From CAZIGK01 sp964538615 (GTDB lineage Bacteria > Pseudomonadota > Alphaproteobacteria > Rickettsiales > RI-342), in assembly GCA_964538615.1 (NCBI GenBank), contig CAZIGK010000031.1, positions 1 to 22,088 on the forward strand: a stretch of DNA of 22,088 nucleotides. Direction: 5' to 3'. Made by a program: the position numbers and the translations under genes. The notes below the pieces were generated by a model. The model made no database searches, was not told where the DNA came from, and saw only the letters and a program-made list of their open reading frames with translations. This document shows positions 7,958-15,713 of the stretch, piece by piece. How positions within the stretch are numbered: position 1 is the stretch's first letter; each line of letters opens with the position of its first letter.

Positions 7958-10479
7958 GATGCCTGTCCAGAAATCGTGGTCATCCCCATAGGGTAGAGGC
8001 AGCGCACACAGGTGCCCTTCCCTTCTTCAGATACCAGCAACACCTGTCCACCGTGCAATTCCGTAAAGCGCTTCACCATGGCTAAGCCCAACCCTGCACC
8101 GGCCTCCGCATCCGTTGCATAAAGCGATGTAAAGAACCGCTCAAACACCCGTCCATGCTCTTCGGCAGCAATCCCTTTTCCTTCATCACGCACCCACAGT
8201 TCAATCGCCTCCACATCACCATCTGCTGTGGTCATATGGGTTGCGCGTGCGCCCATCTCCACGACCGCCCCTGTGGGAGAAAATTTCAATGCGTTATGGA
8301 GAAGATTAAACAAGACCTGCTTTACCCGCGCATCATCCGCACGCATGCGTAAATCATCATCGGCCAAAACCAGCTGCACGCGCTGTTGCTGCTCCTTCGC
8401 ACGTTGCCCCAGCATCAGCATCACTTCTTCCAGCATATCCCGCACGGAAAATTCTGTCATATCCAATGACATTTGCCCCGCAGCAATGGTGGTCAGATCC
8501 AGAATATCATTAATCAGGGACATGAGTTTATGCGATGCCTGATTGATCGCATCCACATATTCCCGCTGCTTACCGTTCAGTTCACCAAAATAGTCACTAA
8601 TCAACGCCTCAGAAAACCCCATAATACTGGTCAGTGGAGAACGCAATTCATAGGACATATTGGCCAAAAAATCTGTCTTCACCTTATCGGCCTCTTCCAG
8701 TGCAAGGTTCCGTTCCCGCAGGGATTGCTCCAACACAATAGAATCCGTCACATCCGAATAGGCAATCAGATTAGCGCCATCCGGCAAGGCACTGTTACGC
8801 CATTTCACCACATGCCCGTTCTTCAGGCGCAACCGCCCCTGTGTAATGCCTGCCGCCGCATGCATATGCAGCATGTGCTGTTTCACCTCGTGTTGCTGCC
8901 CTTCTTCAACCGCTGCAGCACAACGCGCCTGCACATCTGCCACATGCGGCTCCGTATCCAGAAACGCTTTTTCCAGCCCCCATAGGTGCATATATTCCGG
9001 GTTATAGAGCTTAATTCTTCGGTTTTCACCAAATAAAACAATTGCCTCATGCAGGTGATCCAGCGTCGCACGCTGCACTGCCAGCATGGTGTTATATTGC
9101 CGCTCCAACGCCAGCCTGTCCGTCACATCTTCATAACTAATCAACAAGCCACCCAACGCATGCGGAATCATAATCACCCGCAACACACGGCCATCCGGCA
9201 GATAGTAAAACTCCTCATGTGGTTCCAGCAAGCGGGTAAACCACTCGATATTTTCTTTTTTAAATGCCGTGAAGTTCGCCTGCTCCGGCAGCAGTCGCTT
9301 ATCCCGCAGCCTATCCAACACTTCGCCATACGTGGGGCTGTCATCCAGCCACTCCTCTTCCAGCTTCCATAGGCGCAAAAAAGCATTGTTATAACTCACC
9401 AACCGCTGGTCTTTCGCATAGATTGCCATAGCGCTGGCGGAACTTTCCAGCAAATCCCCCATGGCGGAAGCATAGCGTTTACGCTCATCCTCTGCTTCCT
9501 GTTGCCGGGATGCATCAAACGCATACCCCAGAAACGTCACCCCCCCGCCTTCCTGCACCAACGGCAGTTCCACCACGTGAAAAAGCTTGCGCTCCCCTTG
9601 GGTAATAATGGGCATTTCATCGGTTTGCATGGCGCTTTCACTTTGCGCCTTGCGTGCCAGTTGGCGTACTCTGGCATCCAGTTCCGGCAGGTTACCCTCC
9701 AATACTTGCTGAGTGTTGGCTCCCACCATGGTTCGGTAGGCAGGGTTTCCATATACAATGCGCAATTCTGCATCCCGCTTCCATAACGGAAACTCCACCG
9801 CCGCCAACATGCTTTCCATCAGTTGCAGCGTGCGTTCGGTTTCTTCCCGTTCCTGCTCTTTTTCCCGCATCAGACGGCTTGTTTGCGTCACATCCCTAAA
9901 CCAGAACGTAAATCCCGGCTCCTCCCGCGGAGGATGCCGCTGCACTCCAATACACTCCAGGTACCTATCCACCCGTGGCACCCGCACAATCCGCTCAAAA
10001 TGCTCGCGGTAGCCTTCCTTAAACTCGCGTGCCGCATCCCGAATCGCCTCAAAATCCTCTTTCGTCAGGCAGCGCCGCATCCCCTCCAGCCCCTGCACGG
10101 TCTCATCCAGCAGCAGCAAATCCCGCAAATAGGGGGAATACCATTCCAACCCATCATCCCGATTCCAAATAAAATAGCCGTACACCCGCTCCGCAATGGA
10201 GTCCTTATGGTAACTCACCGGCGCGGAGTGCCCCGTGCTGCGAGATAATAAGTTCAGCAGCCGGTCAATGCGGTGACGGAATAAAACCAGTATCCCAAGC
10301 CCACATAACAGCCCCCCCACAAATGCTAACGCGGCATAAATATAACTATCGTAAGGCTGCGGCTCCACCGCCTCCACCTCGGCACTGGCGAACAAAGGAA
10401 ACGCCAGCACCAGCCCCACGGTCACCGCAAGCCCCAGCCATAGCTTATGAGAATGATGAAATATTGGCAGGATAGGCAA
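7954..10479 (-). CDS. divL: DivL-like membrane pseudo-histidine kinase with tyrosine in place of the phospho-acceptor histidine
   Basis: The product has 841 residues. Two hydrophobic segments (about 12-32 and 46-67) anchor it to the inner membrane. Several PAS-like regions follow (about 100-200, 220-335, 340-460, 465-580), then a HisKA domain (about 600-665) and a HATPase domain with N box NLLHNALKFSP, G1 box DEGKGI and G2 box GAGLGL. In the H box the histidine is replaced by Tyr610 (NMSYELRSPLT, codon TAT at 8650-8652), which is the hallmark of Caulobacter DivL. DivL there works with CckA and responds to DivK to control CtrA phosphorylation and cell-cycle polarity. The same role here is inferred. 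The start is TTG at 10479, with AAGGGGG about ten bases upstream. No in-frame ATG lies near. The location beside ahcY and tsaE matches other alphaproteobacteria as I recall them. Confidence 0.88.
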   Translation of the reverse strand: MPILPIFHHSHKLWLGLAVTVGLVLAFPLFASAEVEAVEPQPYDSYIYAALAFVGGLLCGLGILVLFRHRIDRLLNLLSRSTGHSAPVSYHKDSIAERVYGYFIWNRDDGLEWYSPYLRDLLLLDETVQGLEGMRRCLTKEDFEAIRDAAREFKEGYREHFERIVRVPRVDRYLECIGVQRHPPREEPGFTFWFRDVTQTSRLMREKEQEREETERTLQLMESMLAAVEFPLWKRDAELRIVYGNPAYRTMVGANTQQVLEGNLPELDARVRQLARKAQSESAMQTDEMPIITQGERKLFHVVELPLVQEGGGVTFLGYAFDASRQQEAEDERKRYASAMGDLLESSASAMAIYAKDQRLVSYNNAFLRLWKLEEEWLDDSPTYGEVLDRLRDKRLLPEQANFTAFKKENIEWFTRLLEPHEEFYYLPDGRVLRVIMIPHALGGLLISYEDVTDRLALERQYNTMLAVQRATLDHLHEAIVLFGENRRIKLYNPEYMHLWGLEKAFLDTEPHVADVQARCAAAVEEGQQHEVKQHMLHMHAAAGITQGRLRLKNGHVVKWRNSALPDGANLIAYSDVTDSIVLEQSLRERNLALEEADKVKTDFLANMSYELRSPLTSIMGFSEALISDYFGELNGKQREYVDAINQASHKLMSLINDILDLTTIAAGQMSLDMTEFSVRDMLEEVMLMLGQRAKEQQQRVQLVLADDDLRMRADDARVKQVLFNLLHNALKFSPTGAVVEMGARATHMTTADGDVEAIELWVRDEGKGIAAEEHGRVFERFFTSLYATDAEAGAGLGLAMVKRFTELHGGQVLLVSEEGKGTCVRCLYPMGMTTISGQAS

Positions 10480-10575
10480 ATGAACCGCCCCCTTCTCTTG
10501 TCAGGCATACTGAAAACGGTTTGACCATATCGCGGAATGATTGACAATCTACCAACATTCCCACGGCATATTCGT

Positions 10576-10606
10576 AAAAAAGGCTCCTGTTTTCACAGCA
10601 GCCTTT
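10576..10606 (-). terminator. intrinsic terminator downstream of ahcY
   Basis: On the minus strand a nested stem AAAGGCT/AGCCTTT with an inner CTGT/ACAG helix is followed by six T residues (the A run at 10576-10581). It lies about 170 bases after the ahcY stop and about 100 bases before the divL start, so the two genes appear to be separate transcription units. Confidence 0.75.
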
Positions 10607-10653
10607 GCTGTTTAGGTACAAACCGCCAGAACCATGCTCAGCCAACTCCCCCA

Positions 10654-10673
10654 TTCGCTAGGGAGACAGCGAA
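10654..10673. repeat. short inverted repeat in the ahcY-divL gap
   Basis: TTCGCT (10654-10659) and AGCGAA (10668-10673) form a 6-bp inverted repeat with an 8-base loop. It lies between the terminator and the longer palindrome. No T tract follows, and no function is evident. Confidence 0.5.
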
Positions 10674-10677
10674 AATA

Positions 10678-10743
10678 CCCTCTTCATAGAACCGGAGCGC
10701 TGTGTACGTAGAGTACATGAGCACCGGAAGCGCATGAAGAGGG
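10678..10743. repeat. long imperfect palindrome in the ahcY-divL gap
   Basis: The outer arms CCCTCTTCAT (10678-10687) and ATGAAGAGGG (10734-10743) are perfectly complementary over 10 bp. Inside, CCGG (10692-10695) pairs with CCGG (10724-10727), and TGTAC/GTACA arms close a five-base centre. The whole 66-bp element folds into one bulged hairpin on either strand. It is not followed by a strong T tract, so it is more likely a palindromic intergenic repeat or an RNA-stabilising structure at the ahcY 3' end than a terminator. Confidence 0.7.
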
Positions 10744-10774
10744 CGTTTGCAGCTCTCACTAGTAGAATGGAAAC

Positions 10775-12085
10775 TTAGTAGCGGTAATGCTCTGGCTTAA
10801 ACGGCCCTTGCACCGGCACCGCAATGTATTTCGCCTGCTCTTCAGAAAGCTGGGTCAGCTTCACGCCCAGTTTTTCAATGTGCAGGCGCGCCACTTTTTC
10901 ATCCAATACACGTGGCAGCATATAGACTTTTTTGTCATATTTCGCATGGTGCTGCCACAGTTCTATCTGTGCCAATACCTGATTGGTGAAAGAGAAACTC
11001 ATCACCAGACTGGGGTGCCCGGTCGCGCAACCAAGGTTTACCAACCGCCCACGAGCCAGCACAATAATGCGCTTGCCATCCGGAAACTCCACTTCATCTA
11101 CCTGTGGCTTAATTTCCGTCCATTTGAAATTCTGCAACGCCGCAACCTGAATTTCACTATCAAAGTGACCAATATTGCACACCACGGAGTAATGCTTCAT
11201 CTGACGCATATGCTCCAGCGTAATCACATCTTTGTTACCGGTTGCGGTCACAAAAATATCCCCGATGCTGGCCGCTTCATCCATGGTCACCACTTCATAG
11301 CCATCCATGGCTGCTTGCAGGGCACAAATCGGGTCAATCTCCGTCACCAGAACGCGGGCACCATGGCCACGCAATGCTTGCGCACAGCCCTTGCCCACAT
11401 CACCAAAACCGCATACCACGGCAACTTTGCTGGCCACCATCACATCGGTGGCACGTTTAATACCATCCACCAGCGATTCCCGGCAGCCATAGAGGTTGTC
11501 AAACTTCGACTTGGTGACAGAATCATTCACGTTAATGGCCGGACACTGCAACGTGCCTTCTTTCATCATCTGGTACAGACGCGCCACCCCAGTGGTGGTC
11601 TCCTCAGAAATACCTTTCACATCCTTCAGCAACTGCGGGTATTTATCGTGCATAATCACGGTCAAATCACCGCCATCATCCAGAATCATGTTTGGCACCC
11701 AGCCATTTGGCCCGTGAATGGTCTGCTCAATACACCATTCGTATTCTTCTTCGGTTTCCCCTTTCCAGGCGAATACAGGAATCCCCGCCGCAGCAATAGC
11801 CGCCGCCGCCTGATCCTGCGTGGAATAAATATTGCAGGAAGACCAACGCACTTCCGCTCCCAAAAACACCAGCGTCTCAATCAATACGGCGGTTTGAATG
11901 GTCATGTGCAGACAACCGGCAATGCGTGCGCCTTTCAAGGGCTGAGACGCGCCAAACTCTTCGCGCAATGCCATCAGGCCGGGCATTTCATTCTCGGCAA
12001 TAATAATTTCCCGCCGACCCCACTCCGCGAGGTTGATATCTTTCACTTTAAAATCGGTAAATCCGGCTTTCATCGCAGGCTGCAT
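10775..12085 (-). CDS. ahcY: adenosylhomocysteinase (S-adenosyl-L-homocysteine hydrolase)
   Basis: The product has 436 residues. It catalyses the reversible, NAD-dependent cleavage of S-adenosylhomocysteine to adenosine and homocysteine in the cytoplasm, relieving product inhibition of methyltransferases. Family landmarks are CLHMTIQTAVL (58-68), ILDDGGD (134-140), the catalytic NDSVTKSKFDNLYG segment (187-200), the NAD-binding GFGDVGKG (226-233) and the C-terminal KPEHYRY. The start at 12085 is preferred because GAGGA lies seven bases upstream. An ATG two codons earlier (12091) would sit almost on that site. The length is normal for a bacterial enzyme. The gene has its own leader (12086-12217) and terminator. 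Confidence 0.97.
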   Translation of the reverse strand: MQPAMKAGFTDFKVKDINLAEWGRREIIIAENEMPGLMALREEFGASQPLKGARIAGCLHMTIQTAVLIETLVFLGAEVRWSSCNIYSTQDQAAAAIAAAGIPVFAWKGETEEEYEWCIEQTIHGPNGWVPNMILDDGGDLTVIMHDKYPQLLKDVKGISEETTTGVARLYQMMKEGTLQCPAINVNDSVTKSKFDNLYGCRESLVDGIKRATDVMVASKVAVVCGFGDVGKGCAQALRGHGARVLVTEIDPICALQAAMDGYEVVTMDEAASIGDIFVTATGNKDVITLEHMRQMKHYSVVCNIGHFDSEIQVAALQNFKWTEIKPQVDEVEFPDGKRIIVLARGRLVNLGCATGHPSLVMSFSFTNQVLAQIELWQHHAKYDKKVYMLPRVLDEKVARLHIEKLGVKLTQLSEEQAKYIAVPVQGPFKPEHYRY

Positions 12086-12217
12086 GATCATTTCCTCTAT
12101 TTATCACACCTTGATCCCCGCACCTTAGGCCATACGCCTAAAAACGCAACCGTCAAAAAACGGTCACAAATTGCTATTATATATATCTGGTGAAGTTCAT
12201 GAATCCAGAGGTCAAAC
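12086..12217. promoter_or_regulatory. divergent intergenic region between ahcY and the orphan gene, with two leader hairpins
   Basis: On the minus strand, the leader of ahcY contains ACCGT-TTTTTG-ACGGT and TTAGGC-GTATG-GCCTAA hairpins. TTGACG followed after 16 bases by TATGGC is a possible but weak ahcY promoter that overlaps them. On the plus strand the AT-rich TATTATATATAT at about 12175-12187 could be the -10 region of the orphan gene, and AGAGG precedes its ATG. I do not recognise any known riboswitch here. Confidence 0.4.
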
Positions 12218-12724
12218 ATGCACACAGAACAGGATTATCGCAACGCGTTCGAAGATTTTGTTGGAGGCTATCAGAAAAAGACCGCTGGAAACATCGTTGT
12301 CAAACCCGAACATTCTGTAAAAAACGGCGGCACAACGGATCCTTCACTCACCATCGTCTGCAAAAATGCTATGGCAGGAGGCTATCTGGCAGGTCGTGCG
12401 GACGCTGACGTCGGCACAGTCATCGTCACTGAATACATGGCTTTTGAAAGTTCTGGCATTCGTGGCAAAATTTACGTCCCCATTGGCAGTCAGGTCGATC
12501 AAATCTACGGTCTTGACGACCCCGAAAGCGCGAGAGGCATGATCGGGAACAGAGACGAGTCAAAGCCAAGAAATCCAAATCTTACGATTGAGCGCATAAC
12601 CTATCAACAGGCATGCGAGATGCTGGGCATTGAGCTGGAAAAACGCCAGAACATTCCGATGGACGTAACCGTCTCCACGAGCTATCAGGAAGATGCGAGA
12701 AACAACGGCATATCGCTGGAATAA
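12218..12724 (+). CDS. hypothetical protein, 168 residues
   Basis: I do not recognise this family. The ATG at 12218 has AGAGG six bases upstream, and the frame is open for 168 residues with bacterial-looking codon use. The protein has no signal peptide or membrane segment. It is rich in polar and charged residues, with a glycine/alanine-rich stretch near residues 52-60 and a beta-like segment (VGTVIVTEYMAF, GKIYVPIGSQV), then a more helical C-terminal part (YQQACEMLGIELEK). It stands alone, divergent from ahcY and convergent with tsaD, and no neighbour suggests a role. Given the start site and length it is probably a real gene, possibly lineage-specific. Confidence 0.7.
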   Translation: MHTEQDYRNAFEDFVGGYQKKTAGNIVVKPEHSVKNGGTTDPSLTIVCKNAMAGGYLAGRADADVGTVIVTEYMAFESSGIRGKIYVPIGSQVDQIYGLDDPESARGMIGNRDESKPRNPNLTIERITYQQACEMLGIELEKRQNIPMDVTVSTSYQEDARNNGISLE

Positions 12725-12768
12725 ATCTTCGGTTTAACGTTACAGCCGCCCATTTTGAACCCATTTGC

Positions 12769-13956
12769 TTATCTTTGTGCATCCGCCAACGGCCAGCGCG
12801 CTTTGGGCGCCACCTCCAGCCCATCCACCAGCCCCAACCGCAATCGCTCCACCCCTGCCCATGCAATCATCGCGGCATTATCCGTACATAAGGCCATGGG
12901 CGGCGCGACAAGCCTGTAGCCTACAGCCTGCGCCTGCCCTTCCAACCGCTGCCGAATGCCCACATTTGCCGCCACCCCTCCCGCCAGCACCACGTGCTGA
13001 ATCTCCGGCCATTCTTCCCGACAGCGCGCATAGAGATACTCCAGCCGATTCTGCAAAATCGCCGCCGCCGTTGCCTGAAAACAGGCGCACATATCCGCCC
13101 GATCCTGATCGGTTATCACCCCCTGCTCTTTTTTCAACAACTCCAACTGCCGCAATACGGCGGTCTTCAAACCGGAGAAGGAGACATCTCCCCCCGGCTT
13201 GCCACACAAAGGCTTCGGCAGAGAAAAACGCTGCTCATCTCCTTGCCGCGCCATCGCTTCCACCTGCGGCCCACCGGGGTATGGCAACCCCATCATCTTC
13301 GCCACCTTATCAAACGCCTCTCCCAAGGCGTCGTCAATGGTTTGCCCCAGCAGATGATATCTCCCCACCCCTTCCACCACTAAAAACTGGCAATGCCCAC
13401 CAGAAAGAAGCAGCATAAGATAAGGAAATGAAACCCTTTCTCTGACTTCACCCGGCTTATCAGCCTCACTGCACCCCGAAAAATGGCGCCTCTCGTTCGC
13501 GCTTAGCTCAAAGGGCTCGGACTCCTGTCCTCGCTTCCCGTCCCCAGCCGTTTTACCTTCATCGCGTTTGCCTAAAAGTTCTTCCAGCGGCAGCATGCGT
13601 ACCGTCAGCGCGTGCGCTTCCAAATGATTCACCGCAATCAGCGGTTTACCGACCACCGCCGCCAGCCCTTTTGCCTGCATCAGCCCCACAATCACGCCAC
13701 CAATCAACCCCGGCCCTGCCGTCACGGCAATCCCGTCCAATGCGTCCAGCGTCACACCTGCGTCTTTTAGGCACTGTTGCACCAGCAGGCTCAGCAGGCG
13801 CAAATGCTCGCGTGATGCAATTTCCGGCACCACGCCTCCATAGGCTTCATGCGCCTTAATCTGGGAATAGAGCGCCTGCGCCAATACATAGCCACCACCA
13901 TCTACAATGGCTGCGGCAGTTTCATCACAACTGGTCTCAATGCCAAGTACAAGCAC
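12769..13956 (-). CDS. tsaD: tRNA N6-adenosine threonylcarbamoyltransferase TsaD with an internal insertion
   Basis: The product has 395 residues. TsaD transfers the threonylcarbamoyl moiety from threonylcarbamoyl-AMP to A37 of tRNA, working with TsaB and TsaE. The N-terminal LGIETSCDETA (residues 4-14), the metal-binding NHLEAHAL (His111, His115), LLLSGGHCQ (182-190), SFSGLKTAV (259-267) and CTDNAAM (Asp359) are present. The start is GTG at 13956. It places LVLGIETSC at the usual N-terminus, no in-frame ATG exists upstream, and the ribosome site is weak. The protein is longer than the usual 340-360 residues because about 50 extra residues lie between the metal-binding helix and the FPYLMLLLSGGH strand. 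The catalytic motifs are intact, so the enzyme is probably active. Confidence 0.93.
   Translation of the reverse strand: MLVLGIETSCDETAAAIVDGGGYVLAQALYSQIKAHEAYGGVVPEIASREHLRLLSLLVQQCLKDAGVTLDALDGIAVTAGPGLIGGVIVGLMQAKGLAAVVGKPLIAVNHLEAHALTVRMLPLEELLGKRDEGKTAGDGKRGQESEPFELSANERRHFSGCSEADKPGEVRERVSFPYLMLLLSGGHCQFLVVEGVGRYHLLGQTIDDALGEAFDKVAKMMGLPYPGGPQVEAMARQGDEQRFSLPKPLCGKPGGDVSFSGLKTAVLRQLELLKKEQGVITDQDRADMCACFQATAAAILQNRLEYLYARCREEWPEIQHVVLAGGVAANVGIRQRLEGQAQAVGYRLVAPPMALCTDNAAMIAWAGVERLRLGLVDGLEVAPKARWPLADAQR
13435..13584 (-). repeat. in-frame insertion within tsaD, possible mobile or palindromic coding element
   Basis: This segment encodes about residues 125-174 of TsaD and has no counterpart in the usual family sequence, where only a few residues join the two conserved motifs. 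Its codons include AGG twice, AGA, CGA, GGA and CTA, in contrast to the CGC, GGC and CTG preferred around it. Two 12-base mini-hairpins, GGACaggaGTCC and GGCTgataAGCC, lie inside. The pattern recalls palindromic elements that insert into genes in Rickettsia, but that relationship is an inference. Confidence 0.55.
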
Positions 13957-14084
13957 GCAAAAAACTTTCTTCCCATCAAATGACCGCGCAAGAAAATACC
14001 TCTCACGGGCGCATACCTCTCTATACAAAATAGCCTTCGTAGGCTATAAAAACTGCGATATTTCGCCCGACGGGAACCGCAATC
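13957..14084. promoter_or_regulatory. divergent control region between tsaD and trpG
   Basis: Two exact copies of ATACCTCTC (13996-14004 and 14013-14021) lie 17 bases apart, and TATACA follows as a possible -10 element. A hairpin ATAGCCT-TCGT-AGGCTAT (14030-14047) precedes trpG by about 40 bases. No short open frame with tandem tryptophan codons was seen, so a classical trp attenuator is not supported. The repeated motif could be a regulator site. Confidence 0.4.
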
Positions 14085-14678
14085 ATGATCCTCCTCATCG
14101 ACAACTACGATAGCTTTACCTATAACCTTTTGCATTATATGGCAGAAGCGGGGGCAGAGGTCGTAGTAAAACGCAACGATGAACTGACCGCCGAGCAAGC
14201 TCTGGCCATGCAGCCGGAAGGTATCATGCTTTCCCCTGGCCCCTCCGATCCTGACCATGCGGGCATCTGTAAAGACATCACCCTCGCGGCCGCAGGTCGT
14301 GTTCCCCTCATGGGTGTGTGCCTTGGCCACCAAACCATCGGACAAGTATTTGGCGGCAAAGTCATTCGGGGGGATAAACCTATGCACGGCAAAACCAGTA
14401 TGGTCACCCATAATGGACAAGGCGTATTTACGGGTATTCCATCCCCCTTCCGCGCCACCCGCTATCACTCACTGGTGGTAGAGCGTGCATCCCTTCCCGC
14501 ATGCCTCACCATCACCGCCGAGACAGACGACGGTGCCATCATGGGCTTGCAACATAAAGATTATGCGATTCATGGTGTACAGTTCCATCCGGAGAGTATC
14601 GCCAGTGAGCATGGCCACCAGCTCATCCGCAACTTTCTCAGCATGTGCCGCAACGCGCAAAAGGAGAATGCTGCATGA
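14085..14678 (+). CDS. trpG: anthranilate synthase glutamine amidotransferase subunit
   Basis: The product has 197 residues, a normal length. It hydrolyses glutamine and passes ammonia to the TrpE subunit to make anthranilate from chorismate. The class I amidotransferase triad is present: Cys79 in MGVCLGHQ, with His167 and Glu169 in HGVQFHPES. The N-terminal MILLIDNYDSFTYNL is typical. Because no pabA-specific context is present and trpD follows, the tryptophan role is preferred, although such subunits can serve both pathways. The ATG at 14085 has GGGA about ten bases upstream. The stop overlaps the trpD start as ATGA. trpE is not in the window. Confidence 0.94.
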   Translation: MILLIDNYDSFTYNLLHYMAEAGAEVVVKRNDELTAEQALAMQPEGIMLSPGPSDPDHAGICKDITLAAAGRVPLMGVCLGHQTIGQVFGGKVIRGDKPMHGKTSMVTHNGQGVFTGIPSPFRATRYHSLVVERASLPACLTITAETDDGAIMGLQHKDYAIHGVQFHPESIASEHGHQLIRNFLSMCRNAQKENAA

Positions 14679-15697
14679 CACTGGATTTTCGTGTGACGCT
14701 GCGCCAGTTGGTTGCGGGTCAATCCCTCACCCGTCTGGAGGCAGAATACCTGTTCCAGCATATGATGAACGGAGATCTCACCCCGGCTCAAATGGGCGCA
14801 ACCCTGACCGCGCTGGCCATGAAGGGGGAGACGGCAGAAGAATTGATCGGTGCCGCATCCGCCCTGCGCACCCGCGCCACCCCCTTCAATGTTCCCGCCA
14901 ACACCATAGATACCTGCGGCACGGGGGCAGACGGTGCTTCTACGTACAATATCTCCACCACCTGTGCTTTTGTGGTCGCCGCCTGTGGTGTACCCGTGGC
15001 GAAACACGGCAACCGTGCCGTTTCATCCCGTTCCGGCTCATCGGATGTACTGGCGGCGCTGGGCGTCAAAGTGGATGCGGAAAGCCACATCATGCAACAA
15101 GCCATTGCGGAATGTGGGGTCGGCTTCCTCATGGCTCCTGTTTATCATCCCGCCATGAAGCATGTGGCAGAAGTACGCAAAGAACTGGGTATTCGCAGTA
15201 TTTTCAATCTCATTGGCCCTTTATGCAACCCGGCATCGGTCAAGCGCCAGCTCATCGGCGTGTTCGATAAACGCTGGATGCGCCCCTTCATCGAGGTCGC
15301 ACAAGCTCTGGGCACCGAGCGTCTATGGGTCGTCCATGGCGAAGACGGTATGGATGAAATCACCACCACGGGCCTGACCCACGTTCTGGCACTGGAGCAT
15401 GGTGGCGTGCGCCAATTCACCATCGACCCTCGTGCATTCGGCATGAAACTCTCGCGGGAGAGTGATCTGCGCGGCGGCGATGCGGAAGAGAATGCTCACG
15501 CTCTGCGGGAAGTGCTGCAAGGCAAACCCGGTGCCTATCGGGATATTGTGCTGCTCAATAGTGCCGCGGCATTGGTGGTGGCCGACAAAGCCCACAACCT
15601 GCCGGAAGCCCTAAAGCTTGCAACCGATGCCATAGATTCTGGCCGCGCCTTCGCGGTGCTGGAACAACTTATCACCCTGACCCATACCCCCAGCTGA
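14675..15697 (+). CDS. trpD: anthranilate phosphoribosyltransferase
   Basis: The product has 340 residues. It joins anthranilate and phosphoribosyl pyrophosphate, the second step of the tryptophan pathway. The PRPP-binding loop TCGTGADGAST (80-90), KHGNRAVSSRSGSSD (110-124) and the anthranilate-site region MAPVYHPAMKHV are intact. The ATG at 14675 is chosen because AAGGAG lies eight bases upstream and it forms a four-base ATGA overlap with the trpG stop. The open frame extends ten codons further upstream without a ribosome site. Translation is probably coupled to trpG. Confidence 0.97.
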   Translation: MTLDFRVTLRQLVAGQSLTRLEAEYLFQHMMNGDLTPAQMGATLTALAMKGETAEELIGAASALRTRATPFNVPANTIDTCGTGADGASTYNISTTCAFVVAACGVPVAKHGNRAVSSRSGSSDVLAALGVKVDAESHIMQQAIAECGVGFLMAPVYHPAMKHVAEVRKELGIRSIFNLIGPLCNPASVKRQLIGVFDKRWMRPFIEVAQALGTERLWVVHGEDGMDEITTTGLTHVLALEHGGVRQFTIDPRAFGMKLSRESDLRGGDAEENAHALREVLQGKPGAYRDIVLLNSAAALVVADKAHNLPEALKLATDAIDSGRAFAVLEQLITLTHTPS

Positions 15698-15713
15698 CGA
15701 AAGACTCCCCCGC

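Noticed and set aside
10787..12193. 468-codon open frame on the plus strand opposite ahcY
   Set aside because: It is antisense to the unmistakable ahcY gene, has an unlikely composition rich in His, Arg and Asn, and has no recognisable motif.
12086..12217. Known S-adenosylhomocysteine or S-adenosylmethionine riboswitch ahead of ahcY
   Set aside because: The hairpins present do not match a consensus I can recall, so only unassigned structure is reported.
14030..14047. Classical trp leader peptide attenuator before trpG
   Set aside because: The hairpin is present, but no short open frame with consecutive Trp codons and no terminator T tract on the plus strand were found.
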